Shown here piece after piece: positions 32,065 to 41,190 of a stretch of DNA of 41,846 nt. Both the position numbers and the translations under genes were made by a program. This DNA is from JALZAI01 sp038212215 (GTDB lineage Bacteria > Actinomycetota > Actinomycetes > Mycobacteriales > Jatrophihabitantaceae). The first letter of the stretch is position 1. Every line of letters starts with the position of its first letter. The stretch is taken from the NCBI GenBank assembly GCA_038212215.1, contig JBBQUT010000038.1, forward strand, positions 1-41,846, written 5' to 3'. The notes beneath the pieces are model-generated. The model did no database searches. It saw only the letters and a list, made by a program, of their open reading frames with translations, and was not told the DNA's origin.

Positions 32065-32798
32065 TGACCGACAAACCAGCGGAGATGACGCCGGACGCGA
32101 AGCGAGTCGTGATCGTCACCGGCGCTTCCCGGGGAATCGGCGCCGGCCTTGTCGCCGGGTACCGGCGGCAAGGCTGGGCCGTCGTGGCCAACGCCCGCAG
32201 CATCGAACCGTCAGGAGACGCCTACACCCTTGCGGTCGCGGGCGACGTGACTGAGCCGGCCACCTGCGATCGCATCGTCGCTGGGGCGCTGGAGCGCTTC
32301 GGGCGAGTCGACACGTTGGTCAACAATGCGGGGGCGTTTCTGTCGAAGCCGTTCACCCACTACACGGCGGACGATTACACGCGCGCCGTTGCGCTCAACC
32401 TGACCGCGTTCTTCCATCTGACGCAGCGCGTCGTTGCCTCCCTGCTCCCGACGCGGAGCGGGCACATCGTCACGATCACGACAACACTTGTCGAGCGTGC
32501 CGATTCGCGGGTTCCAGCGGCGCTCACTGCCCTGACCAAGGGCGGGCTGGCCGCGGCGACCCGGTCGCTGGCAATCGAGTACGCGCGCGATGGGATTCGG
32601 GTGAACGCAGTCTCGCCCGGAGTGATCCGAACAGCAGAGGTCGACCCGGTGGCGTACGACGACCTTGCTCAGTTGCATCCGCTCGGTCGCGTCGGACTCA
32701 TCAGCGACATCGTTGACGGCGTCCTCTTCCTGGAGGCGGCTCCGTTCATCACCGGCGAGGTGCTGCACATCGACGGCGGCCAGGTCGCTGGCTCGTGA
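32064..32798 (+). CDS. SDR with a substituted catalytic Tyr
   Basis: This 244-residue SDR has an intact TGASRGIG, LVNNAG, and a C-terminal FITGEVLHIDGGQ. The catalytic Lys is present (ALTALTKGGL) but the Tyr four residues before it is Thr. Such 'LTALTKGG' SDRs occur as a distinct group in actinobacteria, from memory. The ATG shares one base with the previous TAA (TAATG), with AGGA upstream. It is the last intact gene of the rightward operon. Confidence 0.9.
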   Translation: MTDKPAEMTPDAKRVVIVTGASRGIGAGLVAGYRRQGWAVVANARSIEPSGDAYTLAVAGDVTEPATCDRIVAGALERFGRVDTLVNNAGAFLSKPFTHYTADDYTRAVALNLTAFFHLTQRVVASLLPTRSGHIVTITTTLVERADSRVPAALTALTKGGLAAATRSLAIEYARDGIRVNAVSPGVIRTAEVDPVAYDDLAQLHPLGRVGLISDIVDGVLFLEAAPFITGEVLHIDGGQVAGS

Positions 32799-32970
32799 GC
32801 GCGGACATCTCGCTTGCGGCCTGTCAAACGGGCCGGGATGCTCGACGCATCCCTTGCGGCGCCACGGGCGTAGGGGGACCGTCGTGCGTGACATCAGTGA
32901 CATCGACGGTTGATCGCCTGCTAGAGACCGGACATCGGCAAGGATCGAGGCCGGGCTGAAGGGAATTCAG

Positions 32971-33145
32971 ATGCCGTGGTTTCCCGACTTCATCGCCGCG
33001 GTCGAACTCGTGCGCATGCAGACCCGCGCCACGGCACGAGCGGACCCGGTCATGCAGTACTTCAGCGCACTCAACCAGGGCGATACCGCCGCTCTGGAGA
33101 CTGTGTGGCCCGGTGATGTGGTGGTCTACAACCCGCGGGCCGGCC
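32971..33145 (+). pseudogene. NTF2/SnoaL-like gene truncated by an IS
   Basis: The opening FPDFIAAVELVRMQTRATAR, then QYFSALNQGDTAALETVWPG and DVVVYNPRAG are typical of SnoaL-like proteins. Homology stops near 33145, just before the IS21-like remnant. The remaining two thirds is missing. Confidence 0.65.
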
Positions 33146-33253
33146 GAACTGACCGGCCGAATCTTTCGTCCGCGCACCACGCACACGGCGGTCGAACGGG
33201 CCGGCGCAAGACAAGCAGCACCAAACGCGCGCCCACCCGTCGTTCTGCGCGGG

Positions 33254-34478
33254 TTACTTCGCGCCCGCACTTGGTGGGCGTCGGGTCTTGCGGCGGCACG
33301 GGCCGCGGTCGCTGAAGTTCGAAAGCACGACTGTGGTCAACGCGGTCACGTGCTCGTCCAAGCGGACCACGGCGCCAGCGCCGTCGGGCTGTCGGACGTG
33401 GTGGGCCAGCAGCGCGCCGTGCCGGTCGATGACGTCCAGGGTGGTGGTGCCGAGCTTGTGCCGCACCGCCACGACCTCGCCGGAATGGCCGGGCAGCAGC
33501 GAGTACGTGTTGCCGCGGAACGCGATCTGCGCCTGATTGGTCACGGTGCGTTCGACGTCGATCACCGCGGGGAACGGTGCTGGCATCGCCCGCAGCGGTT
33601 CGGCCTCGGCCAGCTCACCGACCGTGGTCCGCACCCCGTCCCGGACCCGCTTGCGGGCATCGAACTTCGCGCAGATGCGGTCCACACCGGCCTGCGCGGC
33701 ACAGACGGTGACGTCGTCGCCGAGGGTGCGCCACCAACGCTGCACGATCGTGTCGGCGCTCTTCTCCACCGAGCCTTTGCGCCACGCGTGACGGGAGGGG
33801 CAGATCGAGATGCCGAGCTGATAGTGCATCGCGACGGGCCCGAAGCTGGCCGTGATGCGCCCCGACCCGGGATGACAGACCGTGGCCATCCGGTCGAAGC
33901 GCCAGCGTTGGGTGAGCCCCCCGAGGCGAGTAGACACCTGATGCAGCCCCTCGATCAGATGCGGCTGGTCCTCACTCCCGGCGATCCAGGACGCGCCACC
34001 GGCTCGAGTGCGGCAACACCCCGAGCAGCAGATGCGCAGCACCATCGCAGCCCCACGACGCGGGCGGATCAGGCAGCTCCACCCAATCCCATTGGACTTC
34101 CTCACCGGGTGGGTGATCGATCACCGACCGGTCCTTGTTCCTGTTCGCCGCGCACGCCGCGCACCGCGGCCGCAACTCATGCCGTCGGATCGAAGCCGTG
34201 AACGCCTGATACGACCCGCCGAAACCCAACTCGACGACCTCGTCGAACAACGTCGTCGACCACAGGTGCGGATCATCAACCAGCCGCCGCCGGCAATAGG
34301 CCAGGAAGTCCTCCATCGCCTCCGGCCGGGCCGGCCTGCGCTCACCCGGACGGCGCTCGCCATTCAGGTACGCCCGGATCGTCTTACGGTCATGACCCAA
34401 ATGGGCGGCGATCGCGCTGATCGACCACCCCTTCGTTCGCAGTGCCTGTGCTTCCACGCAGTTCTCCCATGTCAACAT
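33254..34478 (-). pseudogene. IS21-family transposase (IstA-like), frameshifted, no istB
   Basis: The N-terminal half (MLTWENCVEAQALRTKGWSI, then AAHLGHDRKTIRAYLNGER with a helix-turn-helix; VQWDWVELP with a DDE Asp) is in one frame up to about 33990. The C-terminal half (EDQPHLIEGLHQVSTRLGGL, ADTIVQRWWRT, and a tail of IAFRGNTYSLLPGHSGEV) continues in another. A single frameshift splits a roughly 410-residue protein. IS21 elements normally encode the ATPase IstB downstream; none is present before the truncated NTF2-like gene. The right flank 34479-34700 contains a 9-bp inverted repeat (CCCCTTCGA at about 34490 and its complement at about 34530) and no gene. It is an inactive IS fragment. Confidence 0.85.
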
Positions 34479-34703
34479 CGGGACGGGCCCCTTCGACGGC
34501 TTGCAGCTCTGAACAAGCAGCAGCCTCGAAGGGGTTCCGTCACCTCTCCCGGAACTCAGACGGTGTGTCGCCAAGTGGGGAAGTTGATCCAGCAGAAGCG
34601 GGGAGATTTAAACGAGCGGGGGCACCCCGACACCGACAACACCGCCCTCGACGCTTTGCACCGCGTCCGCAGCCGCACGACCACCTGAACAATGTCGTAC
34701 TCA

Positions 34704-34717
34704 CATGATATCGTGTT
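34704..34717. promoter_or_regulatory. short palindrome immediately before the nucleotidyltransferase gene
   Basis: ACATGATATCGTGT is a 14-base near-palindrome (one mismatched pair) ending four bases before the ATG at 34722. Its position fits autoregulation by the winged-helix domain of that gene. Confidence 0.4.
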
Positions 34718-34721
34718 CGTA

Positions 34722-35308
34722 TGACACGACAGCTGTCGGTCCTCGCTCCCGTCCTGCGCAGCGAGACCCAGGCCCGGCTACTCGCCGCCCTGCTGCTACA
34801 ACCGGAGCGGGAAGCCAGTATCGCCGAACTCGCCCGCGAAACCGGCACCGATCCCGGCAACCTGCACAGTGAAGTCGAACGCCTCGTGCACGCCGGCATC
34901 CTCACCGACCGCCGCGCCGGACGCACCCGACTACTACGCGCCGCGCCCGACAGCCCACTCGCCCGGCCGCTGGCCCACCTCCTGCTGCTCGGCTACGGAC
35001 CTAAACCCGCAGCCGAAGAAGCCCTGCGCACGATCCCGGGCATCAACCATGCCTACATCGGCGGATCCTGGGCCGCCCGGTACGACGGCCACAACGGTGT
35101 GTTCCCACACGACATCGACATCATCATCATCGGCACCCCCGACCGCGACGACACCACCGACGCCCTCACCAACGCCCTGCACCGCATCGGCCACGACGCC
35201 CAAGTGATCTTCCGCAGCCCCACCGCCTGGCGCGACGCCAAAGACGCCTTCACCCGCACCGCCAAGGCGAGCCCACTCGTCGAACTCGACCTGGAGAACC
35301 ACCATTGA
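34722..35308 (+). CDS. winged-helix plus nucleotidyltransferase protein (MNT-like antitoxin)
   Basis: This 195-residue protein has an N-terminal winged helix (about 10-75; TQARLLAALLLQPEREASIA, LHSEVERLVHAGIL), then a minimal nucleotidyltransferase (about 95-195) with GGSWAARYD (114-122) and the metal pair Asp131 and Asp133 in HDIDIIIIG. MNT proteins next to HEPN proteins act as antitoxins that add nucleotides to the HEPN toxin. There is no clear ribosome-binding site before the ATG, so it may be translated from a leaderless message. It overlaps the HEPN gene by TTGA. Confidence 0.82.
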
Positions 35309-35775
35309 GCAGCTGGGCCACCGGCATCGACACCATCACACAGCTCCTCGCGGCCGGGAACCTACAGAAGGTCTCACCATCCCTCGACAGCGCGACCGCA
35401 GCACTGGCCGCGGCCGCAAAACATCTCGACAGCGCACTCGTCCTCGCCGACAGCGACCCCGACGGCGCCTATACCCTGCTCTACGACGCCGCACGCAAAT
35501 CACTCGCCGCCGTGCTCCAGGCCCAAGGCCTGCGCGCGACCAGCCGTGGCGGGCACTACGCCATCCAAGAAGCGATCGCCGCCCAGTTCACGAAACCACC
35601 GCCACGCGACGCGTTTCGCTCCTACGCCCGACTGCGACGAACACGCAATCAAATCGAATACGACGACATCTCCGCCACCACCGCCGACGACGTACACGCC
35701 GACGCCCACGCCGTCACCACCCTGCACACCATGGCCATCCAACTTTTCCCCGTCCTTCCCGTGTTCATCGACTGA
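35305..35775 (+). CDS. HEPN-domain protein (putative toxin partner)
   Basis: This 156-residue all-helical protein starts at a TTG overlapping the previous stop. The HEPN core includes AYTLLYDAARKSLAAVLQAQ and, near the end, LRRTRNQIEYDD. The RNase motif R-x(4-6)-H has Tyr119 instead of His after Arg114. The same RNxxEYD form is common in this subgroup, so catalysis may differ or be lost. With the upstream nucleotidyltransferase it forms a HEPN/MNT toxin-antitoxin-like pair. Confidence 0.82.
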   Translation: MSSWATGIDTITQLLAAGNLQKVSPSLDSATAALAAAAKHLDSALVLADSDPDGAYTLLYDAARKSLAAVLQAQGLRATSRGGHYAIQEAIAAQFTKPPPRDAFRSYARLRRTRNQIEYDDISATTADDVHADAHAVTTLHTMAIQLFPVLPVFID

Positions 35776-35817
35776 GTCCAGATGCCAACGAGACAGACCT
35801 GGACCCGTCCACTTGAA

Positions 35818-35857
35818 GGGTTCAAAAGGCTGCCCGCACCGGCTCGGACGCGGTCGG
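35818..35857. repeat. sequence shared with 3141-3180, abutting an IS end
   Basis: It starts GGGTTCAAAAGG and ends GGACGCGGTCGG, directly joined to the left inverted repeat of the following IS. It could be part of an older IS end or a preferred target. Confidence 0.5.
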
Positions 35858-37033
35858 TGTGGGGCTCAAGAACCTCGATCGTCGAGGCAAGTCCGCGATC
35901 ACGCGCATGCCGGTATTCGTTGATCAGACCGCCGAGCACTTCGTCTCGCCGAACCTGGGTTCGTCCGGGTTGGTCAGCAAGGCGGCCGGACTCGCGATCG
36001 GAGGTCGTTGATCACGAGCACGGTGCGGGCGATGACCGTTGTAGTGCCTCCCGTACTCGGTGAGCACCCGCACGAGCTGCCGCTCACTGAAGATCAGCAT
36101 CCGGTCGAGGCATTCGCGGCGCATCGTGCCGACCCACCGCTCCGCGTAGGCGTTGCCCATTGGCGCCCGCGGCGGACTACGCAACACCGTGATGCCCTCG
36201 TTGGCGAACACCGCGTCAAAGGCCCCGATGAATGTCGTGTCGCGGTCGCGGACCAGGAATCCGAACATGCCGGTCCGCTCCCCTATCGCCATCATGAAGT
36301 TGCGGGCTTGCTGGGTCACCCACTCCCCAGTCGGGTGCCGAGTGACGCCCAGGACGTGGACGCGAAGCGTGCCAACCTCCAGAACGAAGAAGCCGTAGAT
36401 CCGGCGCAGCAACACCGTGTCGACGGTGACGAAGTCACAGGCCAACATCGTCTGCTCCTGAGCACGGCAGAACTCCCGCCATGACGGACCGGTGCGGCGC
36501 GGAGCCGGATCCACCCCCGCCCGACGCAAGATGTTCCAGACCGTCGACGCCGCGACCCGGAAACCGAGCCCGACGAGCTCACCATGAATACGGCGGTGAC
36601 CCCAGCTCGGATTCTCCCGAGCAAGGCGGATCACCAGGTCACCGACGACGACCGATGTCCGCGGACGACCCCGACTGGCTTCGTCTTCGGAGGGTAGGTC
36701 CACCGTCGTGCAAACAACTGCCGATGCCGCCGCAGCAGCGTCTCCGCAGTGACGACCCTCGCTCGCTTCACCTCGCGCGGGAGCATCCGCGCCAACGCAG
36801 CCAGCACCATCCGGTCCTTTGCTTCCAGCCTAGGCCGAGTCACCTACCTACGTAGCACTGCCACCTCATGCCGCAGCAACACCAGTTCGACGTCCTTGGA
36901 CACCTCGCCGCGGCAACGGGTCACGATAAGAGCGAGCAACACCCGGAAGACCGCATACACAGCAGAGAACAACACCCAGATGATCATGCCGCAACCCAAC
37001 GATCACGGCCGACCAAGGTTATTGAGCCCCACA
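35858..37033 (-). mobile_element. complete IS (1,176 bp) with 18-bp terminal inverted repeats
   Basis: The left end TGTGGGGCTCAAGAACCT (35858-35875) and the right end AGGTTATTGAGCCCCACA (37016-37033) are inverted copies with one mismatch. They frame a single transposase pseudogene on the minus strand. The ends start with TGTG, like many integrase-core IS families. A target duplication is not evident: flanks read ...GGTCGG and GGCTTCC.... Confidence 0.8.
35880..36987 (-). pseudogene. DDE integrase-core transposase with a nonsense codon and two frameshifts
   Basis: The ATG at 36987 begins MIIWVLFSAVYAVFRVLLAL, followed by KDVELVLLRHEVAVLRR, then an in-frame TAG in place of the usual Gln. The frame resumes (RLEAKDRMVLAALARMLP), shifts near 36690, and continues through the core: FVTVDTVLLRR, LVRDRDTTF, and Glu in NAYAERWVGTMRRECLDRM, then HYNGHRPHRA. 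A last frameshift near 35945 separates the C-terminal EVLGGLINEYRHA. It is a distant relative of the transposase at 3197. Three lesions make it non-functional. Confidence 0.87.
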
Positions 37034-37269
37034 GGCTTCCGCGCCCCGAGAAGTTCGCCACGATGAGACAGCCGCAAGTCGGCCGCTGACCGTAGGTGAG
37101 CCGCGCGCAGCGTCCGAGGACGTGTGCCAGCTCGGCGTCAGGATCCAGCGCAGTCACGTCGAGGGCAGCGACCTAGTCAGACGGTGATCCGGGCTGCGGA
37201 GACCGGGTTCGAGATCGATAACTAGCGGCGGGCGTAGCCCCACGGGGGCGCAGGATATCCTCACCCCGG

Positions 37270-38052
37270 CTAGCGCAGGCTCTGCTCGGCGGTCGGGACG
37301 GTCATCGCGCCGGTCATGATGGCCACGGCGTCCTGCATCGTGTGGGTCTTAGGGCTGATCACCCCGGCGCTGCCGCCGAGTCGCTGGACATGGATGCGAT
37401 CGGCAATGTCGAACACGTTGGGCATGTTGTGGCTGATCAGGATGATGCCCAGGCCTCGGTCACGCATCTCGCGAACGAGCCGTAGCACTTGGTTGGTCTC
37501 GCGTACCCCGAGGGCTGCGGTGGGCTCGTCGAGGATCACGACCTTGCTGCCGAAGGCGCCGGTACGGGCCACCGCGACTGCCTGGCGCTGGCCGCCGGAC
37601 AATGTCTCGACAGCCTGGTTGATGTTTTGCAGCGTGCTGATCCCGAGGCTCTTGATGTGGTCGCTGGCGTGCTGCTTCATCGCCTTCGTGTCGAGCATGC
37701 GCAAGACGTTGCCGAGGAACCCCTTGCGGCGGATCTCGCGCGCCAGGTACAGGTTGCTCGCTATGTCGAGCGCGGGCGCTACCGCGAGAGTCTGGTAGAC
37801 GGTCTCGATTCCCGCCTCGCGAGCATCCTGGGTTTGGCGGAAGTGGACGGGCTTGCCGTCGACCTCCAGGTGTCCCTCGTCGGGCACCATCGCACCGGAC
37901 AGGCATTTGATCAGCGTGGATTTGCCTGCACCGTTATCCCCGATCACGGCCAGCACCTCGCCCGGGTAGAGCGTCAGGTCGACACCGCGCAGCCCCACCA
38001 CCCGGCCGAAGAGTTTGACAAGCCCGGTCGCCTGCAGCACAGGAGCAGTCAT
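37270..38052 (-). CDS. sugar-type ABC transporter ATP-binding protein (single domain)
   Basis: This 260-residue ATPase has Walker A GDNGAGKS, the Q-loop region ETVYQTLAVAP, signature LSGGQRQAVAVAR, Walker B VVILDEP and the switch His in LISHN. Its similarity pattern is to FrcA/RbsA-type proteins, but with only one nucleotide-binding domain. The ATG at 38052 overlaps the permease TGA by ATGA; a start at 38073 would lie inside that gene. It powers import together with the next two genes. 37034-37269, downstream, holds no gene. Confidence 0.93.
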   Translation of the reverse strand: MTAPVLQATGLVKLFGRVVGLRGVDLTLYPGEVLAVIGDNGAGKSTLIKCLSGAMVPDEGHLEVDGKPVHFRQTQDAREAGIETVYQTLAVAPALDIASNLYLAREIRRKGFLGNVLRMLDTKAMKQHASDHIKSLGISTLQNINQAVETLSGGQRQAVAVARTGAFGSKVVILDEPTAALGVRETNQVLRLVREMRDRGLGIILISHNMPNVFDIADRIHVQRLGGSAGVISPKTHTMQDAVAIMTGAMTVPTAEQSLR

Positions 38053-39077
38053 GCCTTGACCCTTCTGATCCACTGGTCGACGGACACGGCCAGGATGACG
38101 AGCACGCCGGTGGCGAACACCTGGTAGTTCGGATCCACACCCGCGAGCGCCAGGCCACTGTTGAAGACCTGGACGATGAGGGCGCCGATCAGGCTGCCAA
38201 TGACCAGACCACGACCGCCGAACAGGCTGGTTCCGCCGATCACCACCGCGGTGATGCTGAGCAGGTTGTAGTTGAGCCCGCTATTTGGATCCGCGCCGCC
38301 CACCCGGCCGCACACGATCCACGCGGCGACAGCCACCGCGACACCGGCCACTACATACGCGCTGAGCAGCACCCGACTGGTCGCGATGCCGGCCAGCCGG
38401 GAGGCTTCCTGGTCGTCGCCAGTGGCGTAGAGGTGGCGTCCCCACGCCGTGTTACGCAGCGCGAAGCTGACCACAACGTAGAGCAGGATCATGAGGAACA
38501 CGCCGTAGGTGACGCTGAAGCTGCCGAGCGAGACGGTCTTCCCGGTCCAGAGCAGGAAAGCGTTGGGCGTCAGTGCGATCGTCTGACCCTTTGCGTAGAT
38601 CAGCGAGACCGCAGTGAAGATCGAGAACGTTCCCAGGGTGACAATGAACGGTGGCAGCCTGAGGCGGGTGACGAGCAATCCGTTGAGGGTCCCGGCGGCG
38701 ACCGCCACGATCAATCCGATCAGCAAGGCAAGAACTCCGGGGACACCGTGATCGTGGTTCAGTTTCACCATGACCAGGGAGGCCAGCACCATTGCCACCC
38801 CGATCGACAGGTCGATCCCTGCCGTCAGAATGATTAGGGTCTGGCCGACGGCGAGGGTGCCGACTACCGCCATCTGCTGAACGAGCAGTGACAGCGCCTG
38901 TGGACGTAGAAAGTTGTTCGCCACGATCCCGAAAACGATGACGGACAGGACCAGCACAATCGTCGGGCTCAGGGCGGGTGAGCCGTGCAGGACGTGCTGG
39001 ATTCTTTCCGCCGGTGTTCGCTTGCGGGTGAGCAGGTCCTCGGCCGACGCAGGCGCTTCATCGGTGGTTTGACTCAC
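38049..39077 (-). CDS. sugar-type ABC transporter permease
   Basis: This 342-residue membrane protein has eight to ten hydrophobic helices of the RbsC/FrcC family. Typical landmarks are LIILTAGIDLSIGVAMVLAS, GTLNGLLVTRLRLPPFIVTL and TAVVIGGTSLFGGRG. The GTG at 39077 is preceded by AAAGGA. It lies between the binding-protein gene (64 bases upstream) and the ATPase (overlapping). Confidence 0.93.
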   Translation of the reverse strand: MSQTTDEAPASAEDLLTRKRTPAERIQHVLHGSPALSPTIVLVLSVIVFGIVANNFLRPQALSLLVQQMAVVGTLAVGQTLIILTAGIDLSIGVAMVLASLVMVKLNHDHGVPGVLALLIGLIVAVAAGTLNGLLVTRLRLPPFIVTLGTFSIFTAVSLIYAKGQTIALTPNAFLLWTGKTVSLGSFSVTYGVFLMILLYVVVSFALRNTAWGRHLYATGDDQEASRLAGIATSRVLLSAYVVAGVAVAVAAWIVCGRVGGADPNSGLNYNLLSITAVVIGGTSLFGGRGLVIGSLIGALIVQVFNSGLALAGVDPNYQVFATGVLVILAVSVDQWIRRVKA

Positions 39078-39097
39078 GACCCTGTCCTTTCCGTTGA

Positions 39098-39121
39098 CTC
39101 GTCCATATAGTCATGGACGAG
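39098..39121. repeat. stem-loop between the binding-protein and permease genes
   Basis: CTCGTCCAT and ATGGACGAG form a perfect 9-bp stem with a six-base loop (ATAGTC), followed on the coding strand by no U-run. Such hairpins commonly protect binding-protein mRNA from decay so that more of it is made than of the permease. Confidence 0.7.
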
Positions 39122-39141
39122 GACGACATGGTGGGCGGACC

Positions 39142-40245
39142 TCAACCGCTGGCGTTTCCCCAGCACGTCGAGAGAGCCTCGTCCGGTGTCTGACTGGTCA
39201 GTCCGGCGGCCGTGTCCTTCGAGACGAGCCTGGTGCCAGTGTCGAGGAAGTTCTTGCCACTAGTCACCGACGGCTTCGGACCGCCGCGCGCCAGCTTCGC
39301 GATCGAGGTCACGCCGTCGGCAGCCATCTTGCCCGGGTACTGGGTCGCGTCGGCCGAGAATTCGCCGCTCTTGACGTCCTGCATGCCTTGGCAGCTTCCG
39401 TCGATGGAAACGAGAACGACGCTCTTCTGCTTGCCGGCCGCAACGAGCGCCGCGTAGGCACCCCGGGCGGCCGGCTCGTTGATGGTGTAGACCACGTTGA
39501 TGTTCGGGGCGGCCGAGAGGCACTGCTCCATCGCGGTTCGGCCACCGTCGACGGCCCCTTGGGTGGGCTGATGACAGGCAATCGTGTAGGTCCCATTGCC
39601 GGCGTACTTACCGGTCTTGGCTTCCTGGGCGTTCACTGACGTGCTGCCGGGATTGATTCCCATGCCCTCGAGGAAGCCGTGGTCGCGGTTTATGTCAACG
39701 GACACCACCTGGTTGTTGAAAAGATCAAGCATGGCGATGACCGCGTGCTTGCCGGCGAGTTTAGCTGCAGCGTATTGGCCGACGAGCTTGCCGGCGGCCG
39801 TGTTGTCGGTGGCGTAGGTGATGTCTGCCGTCGCGACCGGGTTGGTCGGCGTGTCCAACGCGATTACGAACAGGCCGTTGTCCTTGGCTTGGCGCAGGGC
39901 CGCGTTTACCGCGTCGCCGTCGCTCGTGATCAGGATGCCTTTGTCGCCCCGCGCGATCGCGGTGTCGATTGCGTTGATCTGGCCCTGGGTGTCACCGTCG
40001 GCGCTGCCGGCGGCCACCGAGAGTCGGACGTTGTCCTTCTGCGCCTGCGACTGGGCCGCCTGTTTCATCGAGATGAAATAGGGATTGGTTAATGTCTTAA
40101 GAATCAGCGAGACACCGACCTCGCCGGAGCGACCGGATGACCCACATGATGCGAGGCTCAACACGAGCCCGACGGTGAGCAGCGGCGAACTGAGCATGCG
40201 CGCGCCCGGGCGACTTGAGCCGCTGGCGCGGCTTGTAATCCGCAT
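39142..40245 (-). CDS. sugar-type periplasmic binding lipoprotein
   Basis: This 367-residue lipoprotein has signal peptide LLTVGLVLSLASC, where Cys34 in LASC is the lipid anchor. It is followed by a two-lobe type I binding fold: SLILKTLTNPYFISMKQAAQ, KGILITSDGD, VIALDTPTN, TYATDNTAAGKLVGQYAA and DGSCQGMQDVKSGEF. These are characteristic of ribose/fructose-binding proteins (RbsB/FrcB). The exact sugar cannot be told. GAGGT precedes the ATG at 40245. It is the first gene of the leftward importer operon; no LacI- or ROK-type regulator is adjacent. Confidence 0.92.
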   Translation of the reverse strand: MRITSRASGSSRPGARMLSSPLLTVGLVLSLASCGSSGRSGEVGVSLILKTLTNPYFISMKQAAQSQAQKDNVRLSVAAGSADGDTQGQINAIDTAIARGDKGILITSDGDAVNAALRQAKDNGLFVIALDTPTNPVATADITYATDNTAAGKLVGQYAAAKLAGKHAVIAMLDLFNNQVVSVDINRDHGFLEGMGINPGSTSVNAQEAKTGKYAGNGTYTIACHQPTQGAVDGGRTAMEQCLSAAPNINVVYTINEPAARGAYAALVAAGKQKSVVLVSIDGSCQGMQDVKSGEFSADATQYPGKMAADGVTSIAKLARGGPKPSVTSGKNFLDTGTRLVSKDTAAGLTSQTPDEALSTCWGNASG

Positions 40246-40819
40246 AGCAAGACCTCAATTCGCTAGCGCACCCAATCGGCTGCACAAGGTGGCATCACTT
40301 TAGCCACATGAAGTACATAGATAACATGGGCGTCGCGCAATAGTCATCACGTAGCCACCCACGGCGTGTCCGACGTGGCGCCCCCCAGTGAGCAGCCGCC
40401 CCGGGTCGTCATTCATCACCGGGCGAGCCTTCGCGCTTGTCGTTCACCGCTTCATCCTCGCTCAGATCGCTCCCGACCATCGACGAGCCTATATCTGGCC
40501 ATGTCGACAGTGCGTGTGTTGGCGACGCGCACAGGCCGATGCCAACGCGACCACAACCTGCCCATACCTCGTTCGCTCCGATACGTAGTCGGTGATGAAC
40601 GTGGTCGAATGCGGTCGTGGTACGCGCACTGCGATGCGGTGCAGATGCGGTCGGCGTCGACCAGCATCCGTTCGGCGCGCCGGCGTGGTCGCCCGCTCGC
40701 GCACAGCGACAGCACACCGACGCCGATACTCTGATTAGGCGGAAAGGCTGTGCTAGCTGGTGTAGACGTCGACGCACCCGTGACCCGCTCCCGCCACGTC
40801 GTCAACCCAATCGGCGCGC
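40246..40819. other. promoter region of the importer, then gene remnants
   Basis: 40246-40370 is relatively A/T-rich and probably holds the importer promoter. From about 40440 to 40750 a minus-strand reading (GVLSLCASGRPRRRAERMLV, DADRICTASQCAYHDRIRP) looks like a piece of a gene, repeated in part at 41252-41305. No intact gene is seen. Confidence 0.35.
40651..40703 (-). repeat. direct repeat, copy A (other copy 41252-41305)
   Basis: TCGGCGTCGACCAGCATCC, a variable base, then TTCGGCG occurs at 40651 and again at 41252, with CCGCTCGCGCAC near the end of both. On the minus strand both encode AERMLVDA or AEWMLVDA, so they are probably two scraps of one gene, possibly a regulator C-terminus. Confidence 0.6.
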
Positions 40820-41190
40820 TCTGCTTGGCGTAGGTGACGAATACGCGGTCACCGACCTCGGCGACATTGAACGGCGCATACCCGTGGGGCAGCCCGTTGT
40901 CGCAGAACAGCCCGTCAACGGACAGGTGCTTGAAGGTCGCGTCGAAGACCTCGAGCCGGTTGTCGAGGAAGTTCGCGGCGAGCAGCAACGGCCCGAACTG
41001 GCTGTGCACCAGCGCCAGTCCCTTGAGGACGGCTCCGTCGACGTGCCCGACGGCGACCGCCTGGGTGATCGGCGCCACGCTGCCGTTACAGGCGGAGAGA
41101 TCGCCGTGTTCCCCCGCGAAGATGAACAGCGCCGGGCTGGTGGTACCGGCGCGACGAACCCCGGCGTGTCGTTGTTGACCGGTCCGCTCG
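40820..41190 (-). pseudogene. TIGR03118-like beta-propeller protein fragment
   Basis: The segment ALFIFAGEHGDLSACNG, then GAVLKGLALV, LLLAANFLDNRLEVFDATFK and GYAPFNVAEVGDRVFVTYAK matches the repeated beta-blades of TIGR03118 proteins, which are normally secreted. A preceding piece (VNNDTPGFVAPVP) is in another frame, with the change near 41140. Both ends are lost. Confidence 0.65.

Noticed and set aside
33113..34201. 362-residue plus-strand frame
   Set aside because: It is antisense to the IS21-like transposase remnant.
37237..37249. GCCCC-AC-GGGGGC stem downstream of the ABC ATPase gene
   Set aside because: The stem is only five or six base pairs with no U-run. It is too weak to call a terminator.
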